Source: Raphanus sativus
Lineage: Eukaryota; Streptophyta; Magnoliopsida; Brassicales; Brassicaceae
DNA length: 64,000 nt
Assembly (NCBI RefSeq): GCF_000801105.2
Contig: NC_079516.1
Location: 22,109,043 to 22,173,042 of the forward strand
Reading direction: 5' to 3'
Below, one piece after another: positions 10,900 through 21,036 of this stretch. Each line of letters starts with the position of its first letter. The stretch's first letter is position 1. Made by a program: the position numbers and the translations under genes. The notes under the pieces were generated by a model. The model did not search any database, was not told where the DNA came from, and was given only the letters and a program-made list of their open reading frames with translations.

Positions 10900-11540
10900 G
10901 ATGTCTGGCTCTTTGACCCGTTTAGTTATTTGGGATGGGTATCTATGTTCACTCATATGTATATGTATGTCCATGTGCCAAAGGAGTTATTTTATTCTTA
11001 CCCCCATGGACATATCACACTCTTTGAATGCTTAGGATGTGAACATATCAAGACATATAGTCTTTTCTTTGAAAGGAACTCATTCCTTTGCTCTTAGTTT
11101 CAACCGTATGGTGAAACATCTTTCTTTTACTTTTTATACACGTCCATATTGAGTATGTCCATCTTTCATGGAGTGTTATACACTTACCCCATGGACATAT
11201 CATGCTTATAAAGTACTTGGACGTGAGCACATTGACTTTTATCAAGACATGTAGTCTTTAGGCATTGGTGAAGGAAGTCTTTTCCTTACCTTATGTTTCA
11301 TTCGGATGGTTAAGTTTTTAGTCCTTTATCCACGTCCATATGTATGTGCATGTGCCTTGGGATGTTTTATTCTTACCCCCATGAACATACAATGGTCATT
11401 AAGACCCTTTTGGACGTGAATACATTAGCATCCATCAAGACTTTTAATCTTTGCCACTTTCTTAACTCTTTGGATGATTCTTTAGATGAATGAACTCTTT
11501 GTTCTCTTTGCCCATGGTTTCAATATGAAACCATTCATCC
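10900..11540. repeat. Tandem repeat of about 185-bp units inside the non-coding LTR element
   Basis: A landmark ATTCTTACCCCCATGGACAT or close variant recurs at about 10994, 11177 and 11369. Each copy is followed by GGACGTGA(A/G)CA-type sequence and TCAAGAC(A/T)T...AGTCTTT. Spacing is roughly 185-190 bp. A further isolated copy of the landmark lies at about 12231. GTCC(G)GAC-like words are frequent throughout 9000-12400. Confidence 0.75.
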
Positions 11541-13542
11541 ATTAATTTTAAGTTTTTCATTAGGCAAAGGAGCAAACAAATTCAAAAGAAACATTCAAGG
11601 AAAGAAAACTCAAAAGTTTTGATGCTGAAAACAACTTGAACTCTCTTTAGACAATCTGAAATTTCATACTCAATAAGATCATTTTTCTTATGATCAAAAT
11701 CATCTTCACCATCTTTGTAGAACATGTGGGATTATGTATTCTTTTAAACTCTCTTTATAGAGATGAATAAGATGTTTTAGGAGTCTTATGGGTCTTAGCC
11801 CAATAGTTAACTTATAATACACTGATTTGGTCGAGTGTTGTGGTTCTAAAGAGATACCACGGCCTATGTCACTTTCATGGCATCCCCCACGGCCTTATAA
11901 GTTTCCTTGACCTTATCCACAGACTTATAGTCATAGATTCAATCACATATAGCCTTTGGTATGATCACTGCAAAGGTGATCATATTTGATCTCAATTCTG
12001 TCCAAAGTGCTAAAACATTTGGTATCTGTCCAAAGGTCTAATGGATTCTCAATTATAAGACTCTCAATAAGATGATGGTGAAAGATCAGTATTAGATCTT
12101 TTAGACAATGTTCAATAGAACAAGTCAAGTATGTCCGGACTTTTCAATCGGTTTGTGTCAGGACTGATCAATATGTATATGTCTGGACTGATGATTGTGG
12201 CTATGTCCATGTTGCCACGGAGTGTACTCTATTCTTACCCCCATGGACATACCATCCTTATTAGGATTGGGTCCAGACGATTTCAAAGAGTATGTCTAGA
12301 CGGTTTCAAGTTAATGGTTCATCCGGATGGTACATGGTACGTCTGGATGTGTGATCAAGCAATAATATGCTTAGGCATGTCTAGAATATGATGTCTAAGA
12401 GTAATTTCGTTCATTCCATCAAGTAAGAAATGGTTAACCACCAAAAGAAACATGTTTGGTCGAATATAACAATCTGTGGTACGTGCTTATGACCTGATGG
12501 TCGTGCGATCGTACCATGTACGTACCAAAACGTACTAGGGTGTACCATGTACAAACTCAACGACCCGAACAATCAAATATGCTTTCTGGTTCGTTCCAGC
12601 AACCTATATGATCCATGAATGGTGCATGGGACGTGCTATCCTCTTAGGGAAGCAATGCTTAATGCATAGGACATGCTAGCAACCTTAATGAACAAGCATG
12701 GCTTATACTAGCCACTTAAAGTATCAATGCTAGTTCATGGTTTGTACTAGCAGTATGAACGACCAAGTGGTTCATATAATGATCATGCAAGTATTGATTC
12801 ATTCTTTATCAAACTATTATGCAAATATAATCTTGCAACTTAATGAATCAAGTGATCATTATAATCAGTTCAAGCAATTGTCTTTAGACAACAAGCAAAT
12901 CGATTTTCAAAACCAAGAATGTTTAGGTTTGGTATCCAAAACCTATTTGGTTTATGACTTGATCAAAACCAACTAGACATAGGATTTGGTCAAGGTTTAT
13001 AACCAAGACCACTTAGGATTATGAATCCAAAACCTTTTAGGTTTATGTCTTTTGATCAAGTCCTATTAATTTGTTTCTAGCTTTAAGAATTCTAATCCGA
13101 TAACCTAACAATTTGTTTCTATCTCAAGAAACATTCATTGATCAATCGTTCAATCATCTAGTAACCTAGGCAATTGATTCTATCAAGATATTCAATCAAA
13201 CATTATGATCTCTAGATTAGGGTTACCTTAACCTCCTATTGGGTTGAATGGTATTATGAATCAGGAGTTTGATCTTGGTTAAACCTTAAACACAAGAGTC
13301 AAAACGAGTTAGTATGAGATCAATACAAATCGTTTGAATGAAACTTTAAGCTAGAGAGATGATATCTTAGCTTTGGGTTTAGGTCAAGAGCTGGTTGTGA
13401 ATCAGGGAAGCTCTTGGTCTAGGATATCAATCTATGTCTTGTGTTTAGCAAGAACAACTCGTGCCTTAAATACCTTAAACACAAGAGTAAAAGCAAGTTA
13501 GGTTAAAGATCAAACATAAATCACATAACAAAACAATGAAAG

Positions 13543-13921
13543 AGATTAGGGTTTTGCGGCTTAGGGTTTTAGATCAATTGACGGCGCATATTGAAGCTGA
13601 GCGTGAGGACGCGTCTATGATCGGATTGTCGCGAGGTTTGCGGCACTGAATTCTCCTTGTCAAGATCTTCAAATTGGTATGTGGTACGTTGTCTGGGTCG
13701 TTACGGTTTGAGAGAACGATCGATTTGAAGTTGCGTCGGAATTAGGGTTTTTAAGCAATTGACGGCGCGGCTTGTAACTAGCGGTGAGAGCGCGTCTGAT
13801 CACGGAATGAGGTGAGGTCAGCAGCGCTGGATTCTCCTCTTCAAGAGCTTCGGTTTTATAGGTGGCTCGTCTTCTGCTTCTTCACCGTTTTGGAGATACG
13901 TCGGTTTGAAGTCTCGTCAAG
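13543..13921. repeat. Tandem duplication of about 190 bp near the 5' LTR of the 6-kb element
   Basis: Unit 1 (13543-13738) and unit 2 (13739-13921) share the order TTAGGGTTTT, CAATTGACGGCGC, GAG.GCGTCT, GATTCTCCT, TTCAAG and CGATTTGAAG/CGGTTTGAAG. They are diverged. On the minus strand they lie just downstream of the primer site, where a packaging or leader region would be. Confidence 0.75.
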
Positions 13922-13990
13922 GATTAGGGTTTTTAGGGTTTTTCTCGATCAAGTTGAGCTCGTGGTTTGGAGGCTATCGTGCTGATAACG

Positions 13991-14217
13991 TGTTAAGATT
14001 CTCGTGTTCTTGATGAGAGAAGAAAACCTTTAGATCATGCATAAGATAGAGAAGAAGAGAGAGAGATGTAATGTGTATTGTCTATCTTTAACAATAAGGA
14101 GGAGATACATATATATACAAAGTATATGGTCGACCCTAAGAGGGATATAGGCGATGTGGGATGTTCATAAGGATAAACTTGGATTTAGACATCCATTAAA
14201 CCATTCGGTTTACAACA
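13991..14217 (-). repeat. 5' LTR (right) of the 6-kb non-coding element
   Basis: 227-bp partner of 8177-8403, followed by target duplication TTATG. Confidence 0.93.
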
Positions 14218-14338
14218 TTATGTATTTTTTTAGTTTTTTTTTCGTTTCTTCACTTCTTACTCTCTCACAGAGTTGGTTCTTGATAGAAGTTGACGCTTGA
14301 GATGTTTTGACCTATAATAATTTTTGGGGCCAAACGTC

Positions 14339-14503
14339 TGTGGCGGATCTAGAACTGCATTTAGTCGGGGGCACATAACTTTTTTCACTGTATTTTATAA
14401 TTATATAGGGGGCACTGATCTTGATTAACTATAATTGCTTAAAGAAAATGAAGAATGAGACGGGGGCACGTGACCCCGTACGTCCCTTACTACGTCCGCC
14501 CCA
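14339..14503. mobile_element. Short MITE-like repeat with TGGCGGATC ends
   Basis: Begins CTGTGGCGGATCTAGAA and ends ACGTCCGCCCC. It carries the GGGGGCAC blocks also found in the related copy at 22439-22605. Terminal sequences are partly inverted (GGCGGA / TCCGCC). Non-coding. A hAT-derived MITE is possible, but no clear target duplication was found. Confidence 0.5.
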
Positions 14504-14580
14504 ACGATGTATATAGATTTATGTTTAGGTGGTATTAGGTTGGTTAAGACTGTTAGTTCAGTATGCATCAACATTCTTAC

Positions 14581-14701
14581 TGTAGACAATATATGGAAAG
14601 GACACTTGTGTAATTATGTTGTAGCTAGAAACCCTTGTATAGCTAACTATATATTCTGAAATCACGTCATCTAATAAGATCATTCAGTCTCTTAACCTAT
14701 A
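14581..14701 (+). repeat. 5' LTR of the RE1-like Copia element
   Basis: 121 bp, TGTAGACAATATATGG...CTTAACCTATA; apparently identical to the 3' LTR. Confidence 0.94.
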
Positions 14702-14785
14702 TGGTATCAAGAGCTTAGATCCTTAAAACTTTTTTTTTTTTAACGCCGCCATCTTTTATTCATCTTCTTCTTCTCTCCTACAACA

Positions 14786-17700
14786 ATGGCGACCTCACCA
14801 CTCTCTTCTTCTTCGACTGAGACCGTTATCGTTCCTGACTCGAAGAACCTTCTCAATGTCAATATGACAAACGTGACCAAGCTTACGGCCTCCAACTTCC
14901 TCATGTGGAGTCGCCAGGTCCATGCTCTCTTGGACGGCTATGCTCTGTCCGGCTATCTCGATGGTTCAACTCTTGAACCCGCTGCAACCATCACCGTTGA
15001 CAACAACACGACGGTCAATCCCGACTACCTCTTGTGGAAACGACAAGATCGTCTGATCTATAGTTCGTTACTTGGTGCAATCAATGTCTCGATTCAACCA
15101 ATTCTCTCCACTACAACAACGTCGGCTCAGATCTGGAGTATCTTGTCCACTACGTATGCGAAGCCTAGTCGCGGCCACATTCAACAGCTTCGACAACAAG
15201 TTAAGAATTGGACAAAAGGAACAATGACGATCGATGCCTACATTCAAGGCTTTACTACTCGGTTCGATCAATTGGCCCTTTTAGGGAAGCCGTACGATAT
15301 AGAGGATCAACTTGAGTTTATTTTGGAGGGCCTACCAGAAGACTACAAACAGGTTGTAGATCAGATCGAAGGACGTGATCTTCCTCCCTCGATCACCGAA
15401 GTGCATGAGAAGCTACTTAATCAAGAGGCGAAATTGCAGTCCAAGTCTCCAACTTCTGCAGTTCTTCCCATTACGGCCAATGCTGTCAACTACCGACCCC
15501 CATCCAGCAATCAACGCAACAACTCCTCAGGCCAGTATCGCAGCAACAATCGCAGTCAACCCACTTGGCAACAACATCAGTTCTCTCCTCGCGGTAACCA
15601 CCAGCAGCGCAATGATCAACAGCCTCGGGGTTACCAAGGTCGTTGCCAAATTTGTGGGATCCAGGGACATAGCGCGCGTCGTTGCCCTCAACTTCAGAAC
15701 TCCTTGCCCTCTTACAGCAACCCGCAGCGTGCTCCCTCTCCCTCTCCTACATCGTGGCAGCCAAGAGCTAACATGGTCAGTGCTTCCGCGTACAATCCAG
15801 GCAACTGGATACTCGACAGCGGGGCCACGCATCATTTAACGACTGATCTGAACAACTTGTCATTGCATCAGCCGTATACAGGAGGCGAGGAAGTCACGAT
15901 TGCTGATGGCACCGGTCTTGCGATCTCTCACACTGGTTCAACTTCCCTTAACACCAACTCTCGAAACTTTACTCTTAATGATATACTTTATGTTCCCAAT
16001 CTCCATAGAAACCTAATTTCTGTTTATCGCTTGTGCAACACTAATAACGTCTCAGTTGAATTCTTTCCTGCACATTTTCAGGTGAAGGATCTCAGCACGG
16101 GGGTCCGGTTACTCCAAGGGAAAACTAAAGAGGAACTGTACGAGTGGCCAGTCTCACCTCAAAACACCATCTCTCTCTTTGCGTCTCCTACTTCCAAAAG
16201 TTCTTTAGATTCATGGCATTCCCGTTTGGGCCATCCCTCTCTTCCTGTTTTGCAATCTCTTGTTTCTAAATTTGCCTTACCTACTTTAGCTACTTCAGAA
16301 AAAGAAAATCATTGTTCTCATTGCCTCATTAATAAAAGTCATAAACTCCCGTTTTATTCCAATACAATCTCTTCTACACAGCCTTTGCAATACATATATA
16401 CTGATGTCTGGTCTTCCCCTCTTCTTTCTGTTGATCAATTCAAGTATTATCTTGTTTTTGTTGATCATTTTACCAGATATACATGGCTTTATCCTTTGAA
16501 AAGAAAATCCCAAGTTCACGATATCTTCACCTGCTTCAAACCGTTGGTCGAGAACCGCTTTGGTACCAAGATACAAAACCTGTACTCCGACAATGGCGGA
16601 GAGTTCATCGCCTTGCGGCGTTTCCTCTCTCTCCACGGCATCACTCACCTGACATCACCCCCACATACACCAGAACACAATGGCGTAGCTGAAGGCAAGC
16701 ATCGTCACATCGTCGAGACAGGTCTTGCTCTTATGCATCAAGCGTCAATGCCTCCTACATATTGGACCTATGCCTTTGCCACTGCCGTGTACTTGATTAA
16801 CCGCCTACCTTCTCTGGTTCTTGGCAACGTATCTCCATACCTCAAGCTGTTCCAAGCTCCGCCAAACTATCACAAGTTACGAGTTTTTGGTTCATTATGC
16901 TACCCTTGGTTGCGCCCCTATACAAAGCACAAACTTGAAAGCCGGTCTCTCCCTTGCGCTTTTCTTGGCTACTCATTGACGCAGAGTGCCTATTTGTGTT
17001 TACATATTCCCACGGGTCGCATCTACACATCGAGGCATGTCCAGTTTGTGGAATCGGCGTTTCCTTTTGCCACCATCTCTCCTACTTCCGGTGAGCCTGA
17101 GGAAGCCACTACACCCGCCTTTACTCCTCCTGATCATGTTCCCTTCTCAACGACACCACTAGTACAGTCCTCGTCTACTGCACCCCCGGGCTCGGATTCT
17201 TCACGACAAGAGCAACCCAGAAATGTGTTGTCTCAGCCGACAGGTGATACTGTTGCAGGAACTAACTCAACTGATTCTGTTGTTGGTGATGTGCAGGTAC
17301 GAACAGAGGTAAACCCTGAGCAATCTATCCCACCTCCTCCACCACCGCAACCAACGCCACCAAACCAAAACACAAACCCTGAGCCTACTATCCTACCTCC
17401 ACCCGTCTTACCTACCCCACCTACTGATACCACTCAACCTACCGCCCCTCTTATTACTCCTGAAACCACAACCACCCAAAACGTCCACCCTATGAGGACC
17501 CGAGCCAAGAACAAAATCTCCAAACCCAGTAACAAGCTGTCTCTATTAACCTTAAAACCAGAAACCAAACCCCTGATACCCACGACCGTTGCGCAAGCGA
17601 TGAGAGATCCAAACTGGAGAGGTTCTATGGGAGAAGAGTACAATGCTCAAATCAGCAATCATACTTTTGAGCTCGTCCCACCGAATCCAAACCAACATGT

Positions 17701-19111
17701 TATTGCGACTAAATGGATCCATACGATCAAATATAATCCTGATGGTTCTCGTCGCAGGTACAAGTCTCGGTGGGTCGCTCGTGGATTCAAACAAGAATAC
17801 GGAGTTGATTATGCAGAGACGTTCAGTCCGGTCGTAAAATCACTTACTATACGGCTAATACTACAGCTTGCGGTCACGAACTCCTGGAGTATACAGCAGC
17901 TCGATGTCAACAATGCGTTCCTTCATGGCACCCTTATGGAAGAAGTCTACGTCACGCAACCTCCGGGCTTCGTCGATCCTGATAAGCCACATCATGTCTG
18001 TCGCTTGAAAAAGGCGCTTTATGGTCTCAAGCAGGCTCCCCGCGCCTGGTATCGAGAACTAAAAACTTATCTCACTGACATGGGCTGTCATAACTCACTC
18101 GCGGATACATCAGTGTTCATCTACATTCATGGATCTCACATTCTCTATGTTCTTGTCTATGTTGATGACATCATTGTCACCGGAAGCAGCCGCAACTTGT
18201 TGAATGGGTTCATCGCGGTTTTAGCTTCACGGTTCTCGCTGAAGGAACCAATGGAGTTGACATATTTTCTTGGCATAGAAGCAACCAGAACTTCGCAGGG
18301 TCTCCACCTAATGCAACACAAATATATTCTGGATCTTCTCACCAAGACAAACATGCTTACGGCCAAACCGGTTGCGACTCCAATGGCTACAACTCTGAAG
18401 CTTACGTTAAGCTCAGGCGTTCCGATTGATGACCCGCGTGAATATCGTATGGTGTTGGGCAGTCTTCAATATCTTGCCTTAACTAGGCCTGACATCGCCT
18501 ACAGCGTCAACCGGCTCTCTCAGTTCATGCATAAACCCACAGACTATCACTGGCAAGCGCTCAAGAGGATTCTCCGTTACCTGGCTGGCACAGTCTCCTA
18601 TGGAATTCTCTTGCGTTCTAACTCACCTCTGATGCTACATGCTTTCTCAGATGCAGATTGGGCTGGAGATAATGATGATTTCGTCTCCACAAACGCCTAC
18701 ATACTCTACTTGGGCTCCACCCCAATCGCATGGTCATCAAAGAAACAGTCTGGCGTCGCACGTTCCTCGACCGAAGCTGAATATCGCTCGGTTGCAAACA
18801 CAGCAGCAGAAATTCGATGGGTCTGCTCACTTCTCACAGAACTCGGCGTCACTCTTCCCGCAACACCGGTGGTGTATTGTGATAATGTCGGAGCAACTTA
18901 TCTCAGCGCCAACCCTGTTTTTCATTCAAGGATGAAACACCTTGCTCTTGACTTTCATTTTGTTCGGGAGAATGTGCAGTCGGGAGCTCTTCGTGTTACT
19001 CACGTCTCCACCAAGGACCAGCTAGCAGATGCCTTGACAAAGCCGTTACCAAGACCACAGTTCCTTGATCTCGTACGCAAGATTGGAGTTCGACCACTCC
19101 CTCCATCTTGA
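14786..19111 (+). CDS. Copia gag-pol polyprotein (RE1-like), 1441 aa, intact
   Basis: Single polyprotein cleaved to Gag, protease, integrase, reverse transcriptase and RNase H. Gag (about 1-285) begins with NLLNVNMTNVTKLTASNFLMW, close to Arabidopsis RE1. The zinc knuckle CQICGIQGHSARRC is at 287-300. The protease active site WILDSGATHH is at 341-350. The pre-integrase zinc region is H.....H....C..C (HSRLGH 478-483, CSHC 510-513). Integrase DDE residues are D540 (YTDVW), D602 (YSDNGGEF) and E636 (NGVAEGKHRH). A Pro/Thr-rich linker spans about 770-905. Reverse transcriptase carries KSRWVARGFKQ, LDVNNAFLHG and catalytic YVDD at about 1125-1128. RNase H has DADWAGD, SSTEAEYRS and YCDN. All catalytic residues are present with no stop or frameshift. 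The start ATG at 14786 lies 84 bp after the LTR. Confidence 0.96.
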   Translation: MATSPLSSSSTETVIVPDSKNLLNVNMTNVTKLTASNFLMWSRQVHALLDGYALSGYLDGSTLEPAATITVDNNTTVNPDYLLWKRQDRLIYSSLLGAINVSIQPILSTTTTSAQIWSILSTTYAKPSRGHIQQLRQQVKNWTKGTMTIDAYIQGFTTRFDQLALLGKPYDIEDQLEFILEGLPEDYKQVVDQIEGRDLPPSITEVHEKLLNQEAKLQSKSPTSAVLPITANAVNYRPPSSNQRNNSSGQYRSNNRSQPTWQQHQFSPRGNHQQRNDQQPRGYQGRCQICGIQGHSARRCPQLQNSLPSYSNPQRAPSPSPTSWQPRANMVSASAYNPGNWILDSGATHHLTTDLNNLSLHQPYTGGEEVTIADGTGLAISHTGSTSLNTNSRNFTLNDILYVPNLHRNLISVYRLCNTNNVSVEFFPAHFQVKDLSTGVRLLQGKTKEELYEWPVSPQNTISLFASPTSKSSLDSWHSRLGHPSLPVLQSLVSKFALPTLATSEKENHCSHCLINKSHKLPFYSNTISSTQPLQYIYTDVWSSPLLSVDQFKYYLVFVDHFTRYTWLYPLKRKSQVHDIFTCFKPLVENRFGTKIQNLYSDNGGEFIALRRFLSLHGITHLTSPPHTPEHNGVAEGKHRHIVETGLALMHQASMPPTYWTYAFATAVYLINRLPSLVLGNVSPYLKLFQAPPNYHKLRVFGSLCYPWLRPYTKHKLESRSLPCAFLGYSLTQSAYLCLHIPTGRIYTSRHVQFVESAFPFATISPTSGEPEEATTPAFTPPDHVPFSTTPLVQSSSTAPPGSDSSRQEQPRNVLSQPTGDTVAGTNSTDSVVGDVQVRTEVNPEQSIPPPPPPQPTPPNQNTNPEPTILPPPVLPTPPTDTTQPTAPLITPETTTTQNVHPMRTRAKNKISKPSNKLSLLTLKPETKPLIPTTVAQAMRDPNWRGSMGEEYNAQISNHTFELVPPNPNQHVIATKWIHTIKYNPDGSRRRYKSRWVARGFKQEYGVDYAETFSPVVKSLTIRLILQLAVTNSWSIQQLDVNNAFLHGTLMEEVYVTQPPGFVDPDKPHHVCRLKKALYGLKQAPRAWYRELKTYLTDMGCHNSLADTSVFIYIHGSHILYVLVYVDDIIVTGSSRNLLNGFIAVLASRFSLKEPMELTYFLGIEATRTSQGLHLMQHKYILDLLTKTNMLTAKPVATPMATTLKLTLSSGVPIDDPREYRMVLGSLQYLALTRPDIAYSVNRLSQFMHKPTDYHWQALKRILRYLAGTVSYGILLRSNSPLMLHAFSDADWAGDNDDFVSTNAYILYLGSTPIAWSSKKQSGVARSSTEAEYRSVANTAAEIRWVCSLLTELGVTLPATPVVYCDNVGATYLSANPVFHSRMKHLALDFHFVRENVQSGALRVTHVSTKDQLADALTKPLPRPQFLDLVRKIGVRPLPPS

Positions 19112-19118
19112 GGGGGCG

Positions 19119-19239
19119 TGTAGACAATATATGGAAAGGACACTTGTGTAATTATGTTGTAGCTAGAAACCCTTGTATAGCTAACTATATATTCTGAAAT
19201 CACGTCATCTAATAAGATCATTCAGTCTCTTAACCTATA
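19119..19239 (+). repeat. 3' LTR of the RE1-like Copia element
   Basis: 121 bp. It starts seven bases after the polyprotein stop codon and is followed by target duplication CTTAC. Confidence 0.94.
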
Positions 19240-19249
19240 CTTACCACAA

Positions 19250-19358
19250 ACACATGGGAGCAATTAAGATTGAGGAAAGACAGAGTTGATTGGTCTAATA
19301 TGTGGTTCTCACAATGTGTGCTAAGATACCTTTCGCGCTTGCTACAAGAAACATGTTA
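19250..19358 (+). pseudogene. Possible LINE reverse-transcriptase zinc-domain (zf-RVT) remnant
   Basis: Reads TWEQLRLRKDRVDWSNMWFSQ, resembling the start of the zf-RVT domain at the C-terminus of plant LINE ORF2. It is cut on the left by the RE1-like element and on the right by the Harbinger-like element. Short and frameshifted, so tentative. Confidence 0.35.
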
Positions 19359-20749
19359 GAGCATCATTATCCCAAAGACTCAAAATGAATCTCTTAATAT
19401 TTTTTTAATAGTATTAGTAGTAAATGTGAAGTTAAGAGACATATTTAAGAGACCCAACGTTTGAAGTCCTCCAATGCAAGTCTCTTATTTATGAGTTCTA
19501 AAAAAAAATAAAAAATTTGTGAAACACAATCTAGCAAAATTGTGTACTGATGAATCATATTTACCTGATTCCATAAGGAGTTGTTAAAGACGTCAGCTTC
19601 AAGGAGCTCTTGGCAGTAATCAAGCTCATTCTCCCATCCACCTAATGCTTGTAGTGCCCACTGCAGATTGTTTCCCAACATAACATAAAGCAAAGAAGAT
19701 AACAAACATAGTGAATGCTTTAAACAAGTTCTTGAGATCACCAACCGGCCTATGTGACTAAGTCAAGTTCCTTTCCTGCAAAGTCAGGATCCAGTTTCCC
19801 TGCAACCCATCTCCGATGATGCCTATAACAAAACCAAAAAAAAAAACAAAGCAGAACCATTGATCATCTCTGCAACCCAAGTCAATGATCCTACTACAAG
19901 ACATAAACATGTGACAACCATAAGAAGCAGAAAAAAATACATGTGAGAGATGGAAGTGGAAGTGTACCTGTCATGAAATAAAGAGATGGAAGTGGACATC
20001 TTTAAACCTGCGTTTCTACTACAATAAGACTAGAGATAAACATTGATTTCATCAAGAAGCTAAATCAAAACATAGATGAACCTTCTTAGAGAAAACCAAT
20101 ACAAGAGATTGCTCATGTAATCTCTATCTTCATCATATCATACAGTGGATTTGTCAAACCGTTTTTTCTTCAAATATCACATACGTTTTTATTAATGATT
20201 TTAACTTAAATCAACAATTTAAAGAAAAAAAGCCAGAAAATTTCCATAAACCAATTACCTTTTATCCTAGTTCTCTACCTTTAGAAATCAAATCATACGA
20301 GGATTGTAAGAATCCAAACCCTAGATCTTGAATCAAACTGTTCTCCAGATCTAATTGGACTCGTTTCACCATTGGAGGCTCCGATTCAGTTGATGCAAGG
20401 CGGGAGCCAATTCCTGCTTACAAACCAATAAGGCAAAAGCACCTATGTGGTTGTGTCAGCCAATCAGTCCCGACCTGCATCAAGCGGATCCGAGCCCGAT
20501 CAAACAGAGACAAGATTCGAGGAGAGATGACCAGAGACAGTCGGTTTCGTCGAGGAGTCAAGAGATAAGGAGAGAAGAGCATCCGTCGAGAGAGAGAAGA
20601 GAAACGTGAATTTATGACGCGTGTCCCAAAAAACCGTCTCTTATTCACCATAATTAAGTGACGTCTCTTGTTTAATTGAGCAATTTTCCTTTTTTTTTTA
20701 AAGCTAAAAACACTAAATACGGGCCTAAAAGACCGCGATGAAGGTGCTC
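19359..20749. mobile_element. Harbinger-like (TTA-flanked) Pack-type element with captured gene fragments, 1.39 kb
   Basis: TTA at 19356-19358 and 20750-20752 flanks termini GAGCATCATTATCCC and, inverted, GAGCACCTTCATCGC. This is an imperfect terminal inverted repeat with a 3-bp TTA duplication, as for PIF/Harbinger elements. No transposase is present. The interior contains two exon pieces of the farnesyltransferase alpha-subunit gene (19565-19806). At 20290-20600 there is a further stretch, CT-rich on the minus strand, that looks like a gene 5' leader. Retained splice-donor sequence shows capture from genomic DNA, not from mRNA. Confidence 0.75.
19565..19806 (-). pseudogene. FTA: Captured fragments of protein farnesyltransferase/geranylgeranyltransferase alpha-subunit gene
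   Basis: On the minus strand 19806-19757 reads [21 protein letters not shown]. Then 19680-19565 reads [20 protein letters not shown] and continues [14 protein letters not shown], ending at a GTAAAT splice donor. Both are diagnostic alpha-alpha repeats of the FTA subunit (W-x-x-R-x-W / W-x-W..LGG pattern). The segment normally linking them is missing and frames are broken, so no enzyme is made. Sense or antisense transcripts could still affect the parent gene. Confidence 0.8.
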
Positions 20750-21036
20750 TTAGTTACCCTCCAGAGATCGTATATAGAAGCATGCGGATGCATGTATCAA
20801 GCATGTGTGTATGTTTTGCAGCGACCTTGATGAAACATGGGATTTTTTCTATACTTAAGGGTCGGAGGTAGCCTTTTTTCATCTATGGTAAGTAACACCA
20901 GACTGTACTAGAGTGAGAACGTGAAACCTAGTAATCGGTGTAACTAAATCATATATTATTCTGGAAAAGATAAAATGTAAATTGAATATTAATCTCTCTC
21001 ACTTTATATAATGTGAGTAAACCGTAAGTGTTCTTA

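Larger units (their letters stand above)
8177..14217 (-). mobile_element. Non-coding LTR retrotransposon, 6.04 kb, identical 227-bp LTRs
   Basis: LTRs at 8177-8403 and 13991-14217 (TGTTAAG...ACAACA) appear identical base for base. Target duplication TTATG is at 8172-8176 and 14218-14222. CTCCCCCTGA directly inside the left LTR is the complement of a polypurine tract, so the element runs on the minus strand with its 5' LTR on the right. The adjacent primer-site region reads CGTTATCAGCACGA on the minus strand, unlike the Met-tRNA site of its neighbours. The 5.6-kb interior has no frame above about 104 codons and no gag or pol motif, but contains tandem repeats near both ends. Identical LTRs imply very recent transposition using proteins supplied in trans. 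Confidence 0.93.
14581..19239 (+). mobile_element. Intact autonomous Ty1/Copia element, RE1-like, 4.66 kb
   Basis: LTRs 14581-14701 and 19119-19239 are 121 bp and appear identical. Target duplication CTTAC is at 14576-14580 and 19240-19244. The primer site TGGTATCAAGAGC starts at 14702, and the purine tract AGGGGGCG precedes the 3' LTR. The LTRs run TG...TA rather than TG...CA. One uninterrupted gag-pol frame (14786-19111) fills the interior. With identical LTRs and an open frame this is the best candidate in the window for a currently mobile element. Confidence 0.96.

Noticed and set aside
8585..12976. Several 61-104-codon frames
   Set aside because: Inside the non-coding LTR element, both strands, no gag/pol motif and no repeat-unit conservation of frame.
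15375..15839. 154-codon plus-strand frame and its minus-strand counterpart
   Set aside because: Shadow frames of the intact Copia polyprotein; no independent homology.
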